A DNA stretch of 64,000 nt from Dyella_A sp049445995 (GTDB lineage: Bacteria > Pseudomonadota > Gammaproteobacteria > Xanthomonadales > Rhodanobacteraceae): contig NZ_JBMSDZ010000005.1 in assembly GCF_049445995.1 (NCBI RefSeq), positions 62,001 to 126,000 on the forward strand, given 5' to 3'. A program made the translations under genes and the position numbers. The notes under the pieces were generated by a model. That model did no database searches, was not told the origin of the DNA, and saw only the letters and a program-made list of their open reading frames with translations. This document shows, piece by piece, positions 24,831 through 32,430 of this stretch. The number at the start of each line of letters is the position of its first letter. Position 1 is the first letter of the stretch.

Positions 24831-26414
24831 ATGTCAGGAGTCGATTCGGTGGCCGTTCCATCTCCACAGGACGATCCAGGCTCCGGCGTGCGCGCCGTGT
24901 TCGCGCGGCTGCTCGGGCTGTACGCACTGCTGCTGTATCCGCTCCTGCACGCCGATCGTCCCTACAACGACGATCTCAAGCGTGCGCTGCTGGGCCGGGC
25001 CAGTTGGGATTCCAACGGCCGTCCGCTGACCACGCTACTGATGCGCGCCCTGCAGTGCTACGACCACACCATGGTCGACATCGCGCCGCTGCCGCAGATC
25101 GGCGCGATCGTGCTGCTCGCCTGGACCGGCGCGCGGCTGGCGCGGCGCTTCACCGACGCCTCGCCGTGGCTGGCTGCGCTGCTGGTGTTTCCGCTGGGCG
25201 CCCAGCCGTTTTTCCTGGAAAACCTGTCCTACCAGTTCGATGCGCTGAGCATGGCGCTGGCGATCTGGCTGGCTGTGTGGCCACTGCTGATGCCCACGAC
25301 GCGGCGCGGCAGCGGCTGGGGCATCGCGAGCCTGTTCGGCGCGCTGTGCCTCTACCAGCCGGCGATCAACGTGTTCCTGGTGCTGGCGCTGGCCGAGCTG
25401 GTGCTCACGCAGGCTGCCGCCGCCGCGGCGGTCTCGGGGCTGCGCACGCTGCTCCGTCGCGCCGTGCAGGTTACGGTGGCGATGGCGGTCTACGAGCTGC
25501 TGGTGGGCATGCACATCAGCGGTTGGGTGAAGCAGCAAGCGGCGCCCATCCACGGCTGGCGCGAGATTCCGCGCATCGCCGACAACTTTGTCGCGTTCCA
25601 TGGCTTTATCGGCCGCTCGTTCAACGGCCACTGGTGGGCGGTCTTCGGAATCCTGGCGATGCTGCTCGCGCTGGCCTGCGTGATGGTGGGTGTGCGCCAT
25701 GCCCGGCCGCGAGACCCGCATCGACCGCACGGGCAGCGCGCGCTGCTGGTGGCGCTGGCGTTCGCCATGCCGTTGGTCGCGATGATCGCTGCGCTGGGGC
25801 CGATGCTGCTGCTGCGCGCCCCGGAGATCCAGCCGCGCGTGCTGATCGGCATCGGCGCGCTGCTGGCCTCGGGCCTGCTGGTGCTGCGCGTGGCACTGCG
25901 TCCGTGGGCGTGGGCGTGGGGCGATCGCGCCTGCGCCGCGGTGGCCGGCGCGTTCGCGCTCGGCATGGGGGTGATCGCCAGTGCCTACGGCAGCGCAATG
26001 GCCGACCAGCAGCGCTTCGAGCGGCACGTCGCCGCGCATCTGGCGGACGATCTGGCCGCGTGGCCGGCGGCGACATCGATTCGTCGTCTGGTGGTGACCG
26101 GATCGACCGGTTTCGCGCCGCTGGCCGAGCACGTGGCCGGCGAATTTCCGCTGATGCACACGCTGGTGCCGACCTACCTCGATGCCACCCACCGCTTCGC
26201 CACCAGCGGCTGGCTGATGTTCTACCTGCCGCAGTGGGTGGATGCGCGTCACCCGCAGCTCAACCGGCCGCTGGCTGGCGACGCCGCCCTGGCAGCGCGC
26301 TGCGCCACCGCGCCCGATCGCGTGGCGGTCGGCTACCGCCTGTGCGTGCAGGACGGCACCGCGCTGGTGCAGTTCCAGCCGCCTGCGTTGCCGACGGCGG
26401 ACGAGCGGCGCTGA
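24831..26414 (+). CDS. GtrII-like membrane glucosyltransferase
   Basis: 527 residues with about ten membrane helices. The early loop PYNDDLKRAL...GRPLTTLLMRAL carries the acidic pair and Arg of the GtrII (Glucos_trans_II) family, which move glucosyl groups from a polyprenyl-phosphate donor to O-antigen or similar surface glycans in the periplasm. ATG 24831 is used; a GTG at 24849 has an AGGAG site and could be the true start. It stands alone, without the gtrA/gtrB partners usually found nearby. The hydrophobic profile and the family motif are seen; the acceptor is inference. Confidence 0.7.
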   Translation: MSGVDSVAVPSPQDDPGSGVRAVFARLLGLYALLLYPLLHADRPYNDDLKRALLGRASWDSNGRPLTTLLMRALQCYDHTMVDIAPLPQIGAIVLLAWTGARLARRFTDASPWLAALLVFPLGAQPFFLENLSYQFDALSMALAIWLAVWPLLMPTTRRGSGWGIASLFGALCLYQPAINVFLVLALAELVLTQAAAAAAVSGLRTLLRRAVQVTVAMAVYELLVGMHISGWVKQQAAPIHGWREIPRIADNFVAFHGFIGRSFNGHWWAVFGILAMLLALACVMVGVRHARPRDPHRPHGQRALLVALAFAMPLVAMIAALGPMLLLRAPEIQPRVLIGIGALLASGLLVLRVALRPWAWAWGDRACAAVAGAFALGMGVIASAYGSAMADQQRFERHVAAHLADDLAAWPAATSIRRLVVTGSTGFAPLAEHVAGEFPLMHTLVPTYLDATHRFATSGWLMFYLPQWVDARHPQLNRPLAGDAALAARCATAPDRVAVGYRLCVQDGTALVQFQPPALPTADERR

Positions 26415-26603
26415 GCGCGCACCCGATCAGCCCCGACGCTCAGTCAGCCCAATGCGCGTTCGCCCCCCGGCGTTGGGCCGCAGGGCCGGAGCCGAAGGCT
26501 GCATGGAGGCGGGCGCTGCGGCTCCGCTTGCTGGCGCATGTCCGGCCATCGCGATCACGGCGCAGAGCACACAATGTCGCCGGCTTGAATGACGCATGAG
26601 TGC

Positions 26604-27731
26604 TCAGCGCCCGGGGCCGTCGATGCGCGCGCCGTCCAGGTCGTGGTGCGAGGCGTTCTGCGGCTCGGGCCCCTGCAGGCGGATGCGCAGGGCCAGGTCG
26701 GTCTGCGAGTCGGCGTGCTCGATCGCCTCGGCGTAGCCGATGCGGCCGGTGGCGTAGAGCCGGTAGAGCGATTCGTCGAAGGTGAGCATGCCGTGCTCCA
26801 GGCTCTGCTTCATCGCTTCCTTGATGGTGTAGATCTCGCCCTTCTCGATCAGGTCGGCCACGTACGGCGTGGACAAGAGGATCTCCACCGCCGGCACGCG
26901 CCTGCCCTCCACGCTGCGCAGAAGGCGCTGCGACACCACGCCCTTGAGGTTGAGCGAGAGGTCGATCAACAGCTGGTGACGGGACGAATCGGGGAAGAAA
27001 TTGATGATGCGGTCCAGCGTCTGGTTGGCGTTGTTCGCATGCAGGGTGGACAGGCACAGGTGGCCGGTTTCGGCATAGGCGATGGCCGCCTGCATGGTCT
27101 CGCGATCACGGATCTCGCCGATCATGATCACGTCCGGCGCCTGGCGCATGGCGTTCTTCAGCGCGCTGGCATAGCTCAGCGTGTCCAGCCCCACCTCACG
27201 CTGGTCCACCATCGACTGCTTGTGCGTGTGCAGGAACTCGATCGGCTCCTCCACCGTGAGCATGTGGCCGGTCTTGTGCTGGTTGCGGTAGTCGATCATC
27301 GAGGCCAGCGTGGTCGACTTGCCCGAGCCGGTGGAGCCCACCACCAGGATCAGCCCGCGCGGCTGCATGATCAGCTCGCGCAGGATCGGTGGCAGGTTGA
27401 GCGATTCGATCGAGGGAATCTCGCTGGTGATGTAGCGCACCGCCAGCGCCACGTGCCCGCGCTGGCGGTAGACGTTGACGCGGAAGCGGCCGGCGTCGGC
27501 CACGCCGATGGCGAGGTTCATCTCCATCGTGGCCTCGAACTCGCGCTGCTGTTTGTCGCTCATCACCGAATAGGCGAGGTCGCGCACCGTCTCGGCCGAC
27601 AGCGGCGCCTCGCCCAGGTGGCGGGTTTCGCCGTCGATCTTGATGTTCGGCGGCGCGCCCACCGAAAAGAACAGGTCCGAAGCCTTCTTCTCGGCCATCC
27701 CGTGCAGGAACTGCGTCAGCTCGGTCGACAT
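26604..27731 (-). CDS. pilU: Twitching motility ATPase PilU
   Basis: 375 residues, a PilT/PilU-type type IV pilus retraction ATPase of the GspE superfamily. Walker A is GSTGSGKST at 132-140, the Asp box EEPIEFLHTHKQSMVDQREVG (partly quoted), Walker B DVIMIGEIRD, and the His box TGHLCLSTLHANN. The start MSTELTQFLHGMAEKKASDLFFS and the acidic tail fit PilU rather than PilT, which would have an AIRAG-like C-terminus. PilT/PilU drive pilus disassembly at the inner membrane. pilT is usually adjacent but is not in this window. Bases 26415-26603 show no gene. Confidence 0.93.
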   Translation of the reverse strand: MSTELTQFLHGMAEKKASDLFFSVGAPPNIKIDGETRHLGEAPLSAETVRDLAYSVMSDKQQREFEATMEMNLAIGVADAGRFRVNVYRQRGHVALAVRYITSEIPSIESLNLPPILRELIMQPRGLILVVGSTGSGKSTTLASMIDYRNQHKTGHMLTVEEPIEFLHTHKQSMVDQREVGLDTLSYASALKNAMRQAPDVIMIGEIRDRETMQAAIAYAETGHLCLSTLHANNANQTLDRIINFFPDSSRHQLLIDLSLNLKGVVSQRLLRSVEGRRVPAVEILLSTPYVADLIEKGEIYTIKEAMKQSLEHGMLTFDESLYRLYATGRIGYAEAIEHADSQTDLALRIRLQGPEPQNASHHDLDGARIDGPGR

Positions 27732-27804
27732 GCTCGGTTCTCCCGCGGCAGATGGTGCATGCTACTGCGCGGGCCGCATCCGGCGATCAGGCGGGGATAT
27801 CGAC

Positions 27805-28620
27805 GTGGAAGAGCACAAGGCCGGCAGCCTGGCCTGCGTAGGCGTGGGCATGATGCTGGGCGCGCACCTGACACCGCGGGCGCGCAGCTGTATCGAGCAG
27901 GCGGACGTGGTGTTCGTGCTGGTCGCCGACGCGCTGATGGAGGAATGGGTGCGCCGGATGAATCCCGACGTGCGCAGCCTGCAGCCGTTCTATCGCGAAG
28001 GCATGTCGCGCATGCACAGCTACCGCGGCATGGTCGAGGCGATGCTGGCCGAAGTGCGTGCCGGCAAGCGGGTGTGCGGGGCGTTCTATGGGCATCCGGG
28101 CGTGTTTGCGTGGGTGCCGCATCGCGCCATTGCGCAGGCCAGGGCTCAGGGCCACTCCGGATGGATGGAGCCGGGCATATCGGCTGAGGATTGCCTTTAC
28201 GCGGACCTCGGGGTAGACCCCGGAACCGTTGGCTGCCAGCACTACGAAGCAACCCGCTTCATGCTCTATCGACGGCGCATCGATCCGGCTGCATGGCTGG
28301 TGTTGTGGCAGGTCGGGGTGGCCGGCGATCGCTCTTTGGCTCGCCCGATCACGGGTGAGGCGCATCGAAGGGTGCTGGTCGACCTTTTGGAGGCGGACTA
28401 CCCACCCGAGCATGAGGTCATCCTGTACCGGGCGGCCACGCTCCCGACGCAGCAACCCTTGATTCGTCGAATGCCGTTGTCGCGGTTGCCGCACGCAGCG
28501 GTCGATCCGCTTGACACCCTGGTCATGCCCCCCGTCGAGACGCTCCTGCCCGGTCCCCAGGTGGCGCGCCGCCTTGCCGGGTTGGCGGCATCGCCCATCC
28601 CATCAGGGGGTACGACATGA
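27805..28620 (+). CDS. Borosin-type peptide N-methyltransferase (SonM-like, tetrapyrrole methylase fold)
   Basis: 271 residues. This is the tetrapyrrole/corrin methylase fold with the sequence flavour of the bacterial borosin alpha-N-methyltransferase SonM: SLACVGVGMMLGAHL at the start, YGHPGVFAWV at 95-104, MEPGISAEDCLYADLG at 121-136, and DPAAWLVLWQVGVAGDR at 160-176. Tyr63, Arg69, Tyr73 and Tyr95 have the spacing (6, 4, 22) of the catalytic Tyr/Arg/Tyr/Tyr set that I recall from OphMA. The size fits a split (stand-alone) enzyme. Start: GTG 27805, with GGGG eight bases before. Downstream lies an 80-residue peptide gene, the probable substrate. A generic tetrapyrrole methylase is the alternative, but no cobalamin or haem genes are near. 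Confidence 0.85.
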   Translation: MEEHKAGSLACVGVGMMLGAHLTPRARSCIEQADVVFVLVADALMEEWVRRMNPDVRSLQPFYREGMSRMHSYRGMVEAMLAEVRAGKRVCGAFYGHPGVFAWVPHRAIAQARAQGHSGWMEPGISAEDCLYADLGVDPGTVGCQHYEATRFMLYRRRIDPAAWLVLWQVGVAGDRSLARPITGEAHRRVLVDLLEADYPPEHEVILYRAATLPTQQPLIRRMPLSRLPHAAVDPLDTLVMPPVETLLPGPQVARRLAGLAASPIPSGGTT

Positions 28621-28714
28621 GGGGGCGTTAAACGAGTAACGGAGTCGGCGCTATGCTTGGCCGGGCGCCCAGGATGGATTCGCATTTCGCTTGTTCAGTT
28701 TGCCGGGCGTCGAA

Positions 28715-28724
28715 GGGGGGGGGG
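28715..28724 (+). promoter_or_regulatory. Ten-G homopolymer forming the ribosome binding site of the peptide gene
   Basis: GAAGGGGGGGGGGAG directly precedes ATG 28727 with only AG between. The run of ten G residues overlaps where the ribosome binding site must be, so a change in length by slipped-strand mispairing would change the spacing and could alter expression of the downstream peptide. Confidence 0.6.
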
Positions 28725-28726
28725 AG

Positions 28727-28969
28727 ATGGACGATATCGTCGAAACGCTGGAACGGCTCGGCGCGCAAGCGCCGTGGGGCGCGGTCGAGGAGGCCGGTGC
28801 AGATGATGCCGGCGTGCTGTCGCGCAAGGGGATGCCGGCTGGGCCGATGGCATATGCCACGGGCGGTCAGCCGCTCAATGGCATGGTCTTCCCGGCAGAA
28901 GAAGAAGAGGAGCAGGAAGAACAGGGCGGCGAAGACGAGCAGTCGCCGCCAGCGGCACCGTCGGAGTAA
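28727..28969 (+). CDS. Candidate split-borosin precursor peptide
   Basis: 80 residues. N-terminus 1-20 (MDDIVETLERLGAQAPWGAV) looks helical, as expected for a leader that docks on the methyltransferase. The middle, about 36-57 (MPAGPMAYATGGQPLNGMVF), is Gly/Pro/Met-rich and the only stretch that looks like a core. The tail 58-72 is strongly acidic (five Glu in a row, then EEQGGEDEQ), followed by PPAAPSE. It has no signal peptide and no known domain. ATG 28727 lies after the G-run; a TTG start at 28691 is possible. It starts 106 bases after the methyltransferase stop and ends 32 bases before the diguanylate cyclase. Assignment as substrate rests on position and shape; it is inferred. Confidence 0.6.
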   Translation: MDDIVETLERLGAQAPWGAVEEAGADDAGVLSRKGMPAGPMAYATGGQPLNGMVFPAEEEEEQEEQGGEDEQSPPAAPSE

Positions 28970-29001
28970 TCGCGCTGGTGGTGTCCAAGGGAAGCGCCTG
29001 C

Positions 29002-30780
29002 ATGAAGCGGAAAGCAGCCACCGCCTCGCGGTGGCTGCTCGGTGTCCTTTTGTCTTGCGCTGGCGCAGCCCATGCCGAGGCTGAAGCAACGCGTGACCCG
29101 GCGGCCGAGGCGTTGTTCGCCCGGGCCGAGGCGATCAAGGTCTCGGACAATACCGGCTTCAGGCAGTTGCTTGTCGACTTGTCCGCGCGCCGCGCTGGCA
29201 TGAATGACGCGCAGCGCTGGCACCTGGCCTACCTGCAAGGTTGGCAGGACGTATATCGGGGCGAATACGAGGCGAGCGCGGCCGTACTGAGGAAGGTGCT
29301 CGACGGTGCGCCGGACCCCACCCTGCGTTTCCGCGCCCGCGCCACCCTGATCAACCCTCTGGCCGCAACTCACCAGTACGAGCCGGCATACCGAGAACTG
29401 GACCGTCTGCTCAAGGATCTGCCGTCGATCGACGATCCTGCCGTGCGATTCCAGGGCATCGGCGAGGCCACGCAGCTGCTCGTGGCCGCGGGCCAGGCGG
29501 ACCTCGCCACCCATTACGCGCGCCTTGGAGTCGCCTTGGAGCCGCAAGGCATCAGCGCCTGTCAGGCCAGCTATCTGCTGATCATGGCGATGTCCTCGGC
29601 ACACACGCTGCCCCCTGATGATCCCGGCTATGAGCAAGGGATCGATGCCTGCGTGGCCTCGGACAATCTGTTCTGGGCGGACGCGATTCGCCTCATCCAT
29701 GCCCAGACGCTCATCCGGCTGGAGCAGATCCGGCCGGCCCTGACGATCCTGCAGCGATTCCAGGCCGAGGTGGCGTCATCAGGCTACGGAGCCCTCACCC
29801 ACGACTGGGCGGCGACCTGGGCCGATGCCCTGTACCGCAGCGGCGACCTCGATGGCGCGTATCGGCGTGCGCGACAGTCCGTACCCGAGCAGTTGCCTGC
29901 CGTACCGACGCCTCTGCTGGCGCGGGCCTACCAAGTACTTTACGAGGTGGCCAAGCGGCGAGGCGACATGGCCGAGGCGCTGGACTGGCACGAGCGCTAC
30001 GTGGATGCCGACAAGCATTATCTCGACACGGTCAGTGCCTCGTCGCTGGCCTACCAGCGGGTGAAGCAGGAAGTTGACGGCAAGTTGAGGCAACTGCAGA
30101 AGGCGGAGGACAGCAACCGCATCCTGCAGCTGCAGCAGGCGCTGGACCGCAAGGCGGTGCAGGCCAGCCGGCTCTCGATCATCCTGCTGCTCACCGTGCT
30201 GGCTTCGGTGGTGTTCTGGCTGGTCCGGCTCAAGCGCTCGCAGAAGCGCTTCATGCGACTGGCGCGCCACGACGGCCTCACCGGCATCTTCAACCGCCAA
30301 CACTTCGTGGAGCAGGCCGAACGGATGCTGGCGGCGGCACAGCGCGAAGGCAGTCACCTCTGCCTGCTGCTGCTGGACCTGGACCATTTCAAGCTGATCA
30401 ACGACGCCCATGGGCACGCTTTCGGCGACCTGGTGCTCAAGCGTGCGGTGGCGGTGTGCCACGACCACCTGCGCAACAGCGACATCTTCGGTCGACTCGG
30501 CGGCGAGGAGTTCGGCATCCTGCTGCCGGGAGTGTCGTTGACCACCGTCCGGCAGCGCGCCGAAGCCATCCGCAGCACCATCGCGGCCACCTCGGACGAC
30601 GAAGACACCCGCGGGGTGGTGATTTCCGCCAGTCTCGGCGTGGCCTCCACCGAACATGCCGGCTATGACCTGCGGCAACTGCTGGCCGACGCGGACAACG
30701 CGCTGTATCGCGCCAAGCGCAGCGGCCGCAACCGCGTCGAGCTGGACATGCTGGCGTTCGGCCAGCAGGTCGCGACCTGA
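29002..30780 (+). CDS. TPR-containing diguanylate cyclase, membrane-bound
   Basis: 592 residues. A signal segment (residues 1-25, MKRKAATASRWLLGVLLSCAG... ending AHA) exports a helical region of about 350 residues with TPR-like repeats to the periplasm. A coiled segment near 350-385 and one membrane helix at about 391-410 precede a cytoplasmic GGDEF domain with an intact active site GGEEF (500-504) and an RxxD inhibitory site (RNSD) five residues before it, so active c-di-GMP synthesis with product inhibition is predicted. ATG 29002 is preferred for the signal peptide and its GGGAAG site. It is the last gene after the methyltransferase and peptide genes, 32 bases behind the peptide. Confidence 0.9.
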   Translation: MKRKAATASRWLLGVLLSCAGAAHAEAEATRDPAAEALFARAEAIKVSDNTGFRQLLVDLSARRAGMNDAQRWHLAYLQGWQDVYRGEYEASAAVLRKVLDGAPDPTLRFRARATLINPLAATHQYEPAYRELDRLLKDLPSIDDPAVRFQGIGEATQLLVAAGQADLATHYARLGVALEPQGISACQASYLLIMAMSSAHTLPPDDPGYEQGIDACVASDNLFWADAIRLIHAQTLIRLEQIRPALTILQRFQAEVASSGYGALTHDWAATWADALYRSGDLDGAYRRARQSVPEQLPAVPTPLLARAYQVLYEVAKRRGDMAEALDWHERYVDADKHYLDTVSASSLAYQRVKQEVDGKLRQLQKAEDSNRILQLQQALDRKAVQASRLSIILLLTVLASVVFWLVRLKRSQKRFMRLARHDGLTGIFNRQHFVEQAERMLAAAQREGSHLCLLLLDLDHFKLINDAHGHAFGDLVLKRAVAVCHDHLRNSDIFGRLGGEEFGILLPGVSLTTVRQRAEAIRSTIAATSDDEDTRGVVISASLGVASTEHAGYDLRQLLADADNALYRAKRSGRNRVELDMLAFGQQVAT

Positions 30781-30934
30781 CGCATTCCGTGCCGTTGCCG
30801 GACCGATTGGATCGATCACGCGGTCGCGCAACCTTTCCCATCGACCTGTCGCTCGCATCGCTTCCGGCGCGGCTGGCGTCGGTGGGCCGCCACTCTGGCA
30901 GAATCGGACGTCCATCCGTCCCAAGGGAACATCC

Positions 30935-32230
30935 ATGACTCGTGCCGCATCCGCGCCGTCCGCCTCGACGCGCCGCGTGCTGCTCGCCAGCCTGATCGGC
31001 ACCACCATCGAGTTTTTCGACTTCTACATCTACGCCACCGCGGCGGTGCTGGTGTTCCCGGCGCTGTTCTTCCCGTCGTCCGATGCCACCTCGGCGACGC
31101 TGCAGTCGCTGGCCACGTTCGCGCTGGCGTTCTTCGCGCGGCCGGTGGGCTCGGCGGTGTTCGGCCACTTCGGCGACCGCATCGGGCGCAAGGCCACGCT
31201 GGTGGCCGCCTTGCTGACGATGGGCATCTCCACGGTCACCATCGGACTGCTGCCCACCTACGCGAGCATCGGCGTGGCGGCCCCGGCGCTGCTGGCGCTG
31301 TGCCGCTTCGGGCAGGGCCTGGGGCTGGGCGGCGAGTGGGGCGGGGCGGTGCTGCTGGCGATCGAGAACGCGCCGCCGGGCAGGCGCGCCTGGTACGGCA
31401 TGTTTCCGCAGCTCGGTGCGCCGATCGGGTTCTTCCTCTCCGCCGGGCTGTTCCTGTGGCTGACCCAGGGTATCGGCGAGGCGGCGTTCCTCGCCTGGGG
31501 CTGGCGCGTACCGTTCCTCGCCAGTGCGGTGCTGGTGGCGGTGGGCCTGTGGATACGCCTGAGGCTGCACGAGACGCCGGCCTTCGCCCGCGCCATGGCG
31601 CGGCACGAGCGCGTGCGGCTGCCGATGCTGGCGGTGGTGACGCGCCACACGCGCGCGTTGATCGCCGGCACCTTCGTGGCGCTGGCCACCTTCGTGCTGT
31701 TCTACCTGATGACCGTATTCAGCCTCAGCTGGGCCACCAGCCGCCTGGGCTACTCGCGCGAGGAATTCCTGCTGCTGCAGATGGTGGGCGTGCTGTTTTT
31801 CGCGTTGACGATTCCCCTGTCGGCGTGGCTGGCCGATCGCCGCGGGGCGCGCTACATGATGGTGCTGTCCACCGCGCTGATCCTTGCGTTCGGCCTGCTG
31901 TTCGCGCCGCTGTTCGCCGCCGGCAGTGCGCTGCGGGTGCTGCTGTTCCTGGCGCTGGGGCTGGGTGTGATGGGGCTGACCTACGGGCCGCTGGGCACGG
32001 TGCTGGCGCGGCTGTTTCCGGTGCCGGTGCGCTATACCGGCGCCTCGCTGGCGTTCAACCTGGCCGGCATCTTCGGCGCCTCGCTGGCGCCGTATCTGGC
32101 GACGTGGCTGGCGGCGCGTCACGGGTTGGCGTCGGTGGGCTACTATCTGGCCGGCTCGGCGCTGCTGACCCTGCTGGCATTGTGGGCGATGCCGGCGGTG
32201 GCGGCCGAGGCCGAGGAGCGTGGGCCGTAG
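30935..32230 (+). CDS. MHS-family major facilitator transporter
   Basis: 431 residues with twelve membrane helices. The beginning RRVLLASLIGTTIEFFDFYIYA and the first loop FGHFGDRIGRKATL are the signature of the metabolite:H+ symporter (MHS) branch, which includes ShiA, ProP and KgtP. The cargo cannot be assigned: MHS members carry shikimate, citrate, ketoglutarate, betaine and others. ATG 30935 follows an AAGGGA site. The stop codon lies inside the left arm of a large hairpin repeat. No neighbouring catabolic genes hint at the substrate. Confidence 0.88.
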   Translation: MTRAASAPSASTRRVLLASLIGTTIEFFDFYIYATAAVLVFPALFFPSSDATSATLQSLATFALAFFARPVGSAVFGHFGDRIGRKATLVAALLTMGISTVTIGLLPTYASIGVAAPALLALCRFGQGLGLGGEWGGAVLLAIENAPPGRRAWYGMFPQLGAPIGFFLSAGLFLWLTQGIGEAAFLAWGWRVPFLASAVLVAVGLWIRLRLHETPAFARAMARHERVRLPMLAVVTRHTRALIAGTFVALATFVLFYLMTVFSLSWATSRLGYSREEFLLLQMVGVLFFALTIPLSAWLADRRGARYMMVLSTALILAFGLLFAPLFAAGSALRVLLFLALGLGVMGLTYGPLGTVLARLFPVPVRYTGASLAFNLAGIFGASLAPYLATWLAARHGLASVGYYLAGSALLTLLALWAMPAVAAEAEERGP

Positions 32231-32289
32231 AAACGTTCGCGACGAAGAGCTTTGCAGCCCGAATGGCTTCTATGGTCCACGCTCCTCGG
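32211..32289. repeat. Hairpin repeat over the 3' end of the MFS gene
   Basis: CCGAGGAGCGTGGGCCGTAGAA (32211-32232) is matched in reverse complement at 32268-32289 with two mismatches; the loop is 35 bases. The left arm includes the MFS stop codon (TAG, 32228-32230). The core GAGCGTGGGCCGTAGAAA is identical to the arm of the element at 11221-11381, so it is the same repeat family, which may also work as a terminator. Confidence 0.8.
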
Positions 32290-32430
32290 AGTAAGCGGCG
32301 CTCACTCAAGTCTGCACGAACCGGGTCGCTATCCCTGCGTGAACAGATCATCCGTCCGCGTCGATGCCTCGCCCCGCGATGACGCGCACGGCGGCTCCGC
32401 GCGCCATTTCTGCCCGCGCGCGCATGGCCC

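Noticed and set aside
27805..28620. Reading the methyltransferase as a cobalamin or sirohaem biosynthesis enzyme
   Set aside because: It has the fold, but the sequence landmarks match the SonM/OphMA group and no cob/cbi/hem neighbour is present.
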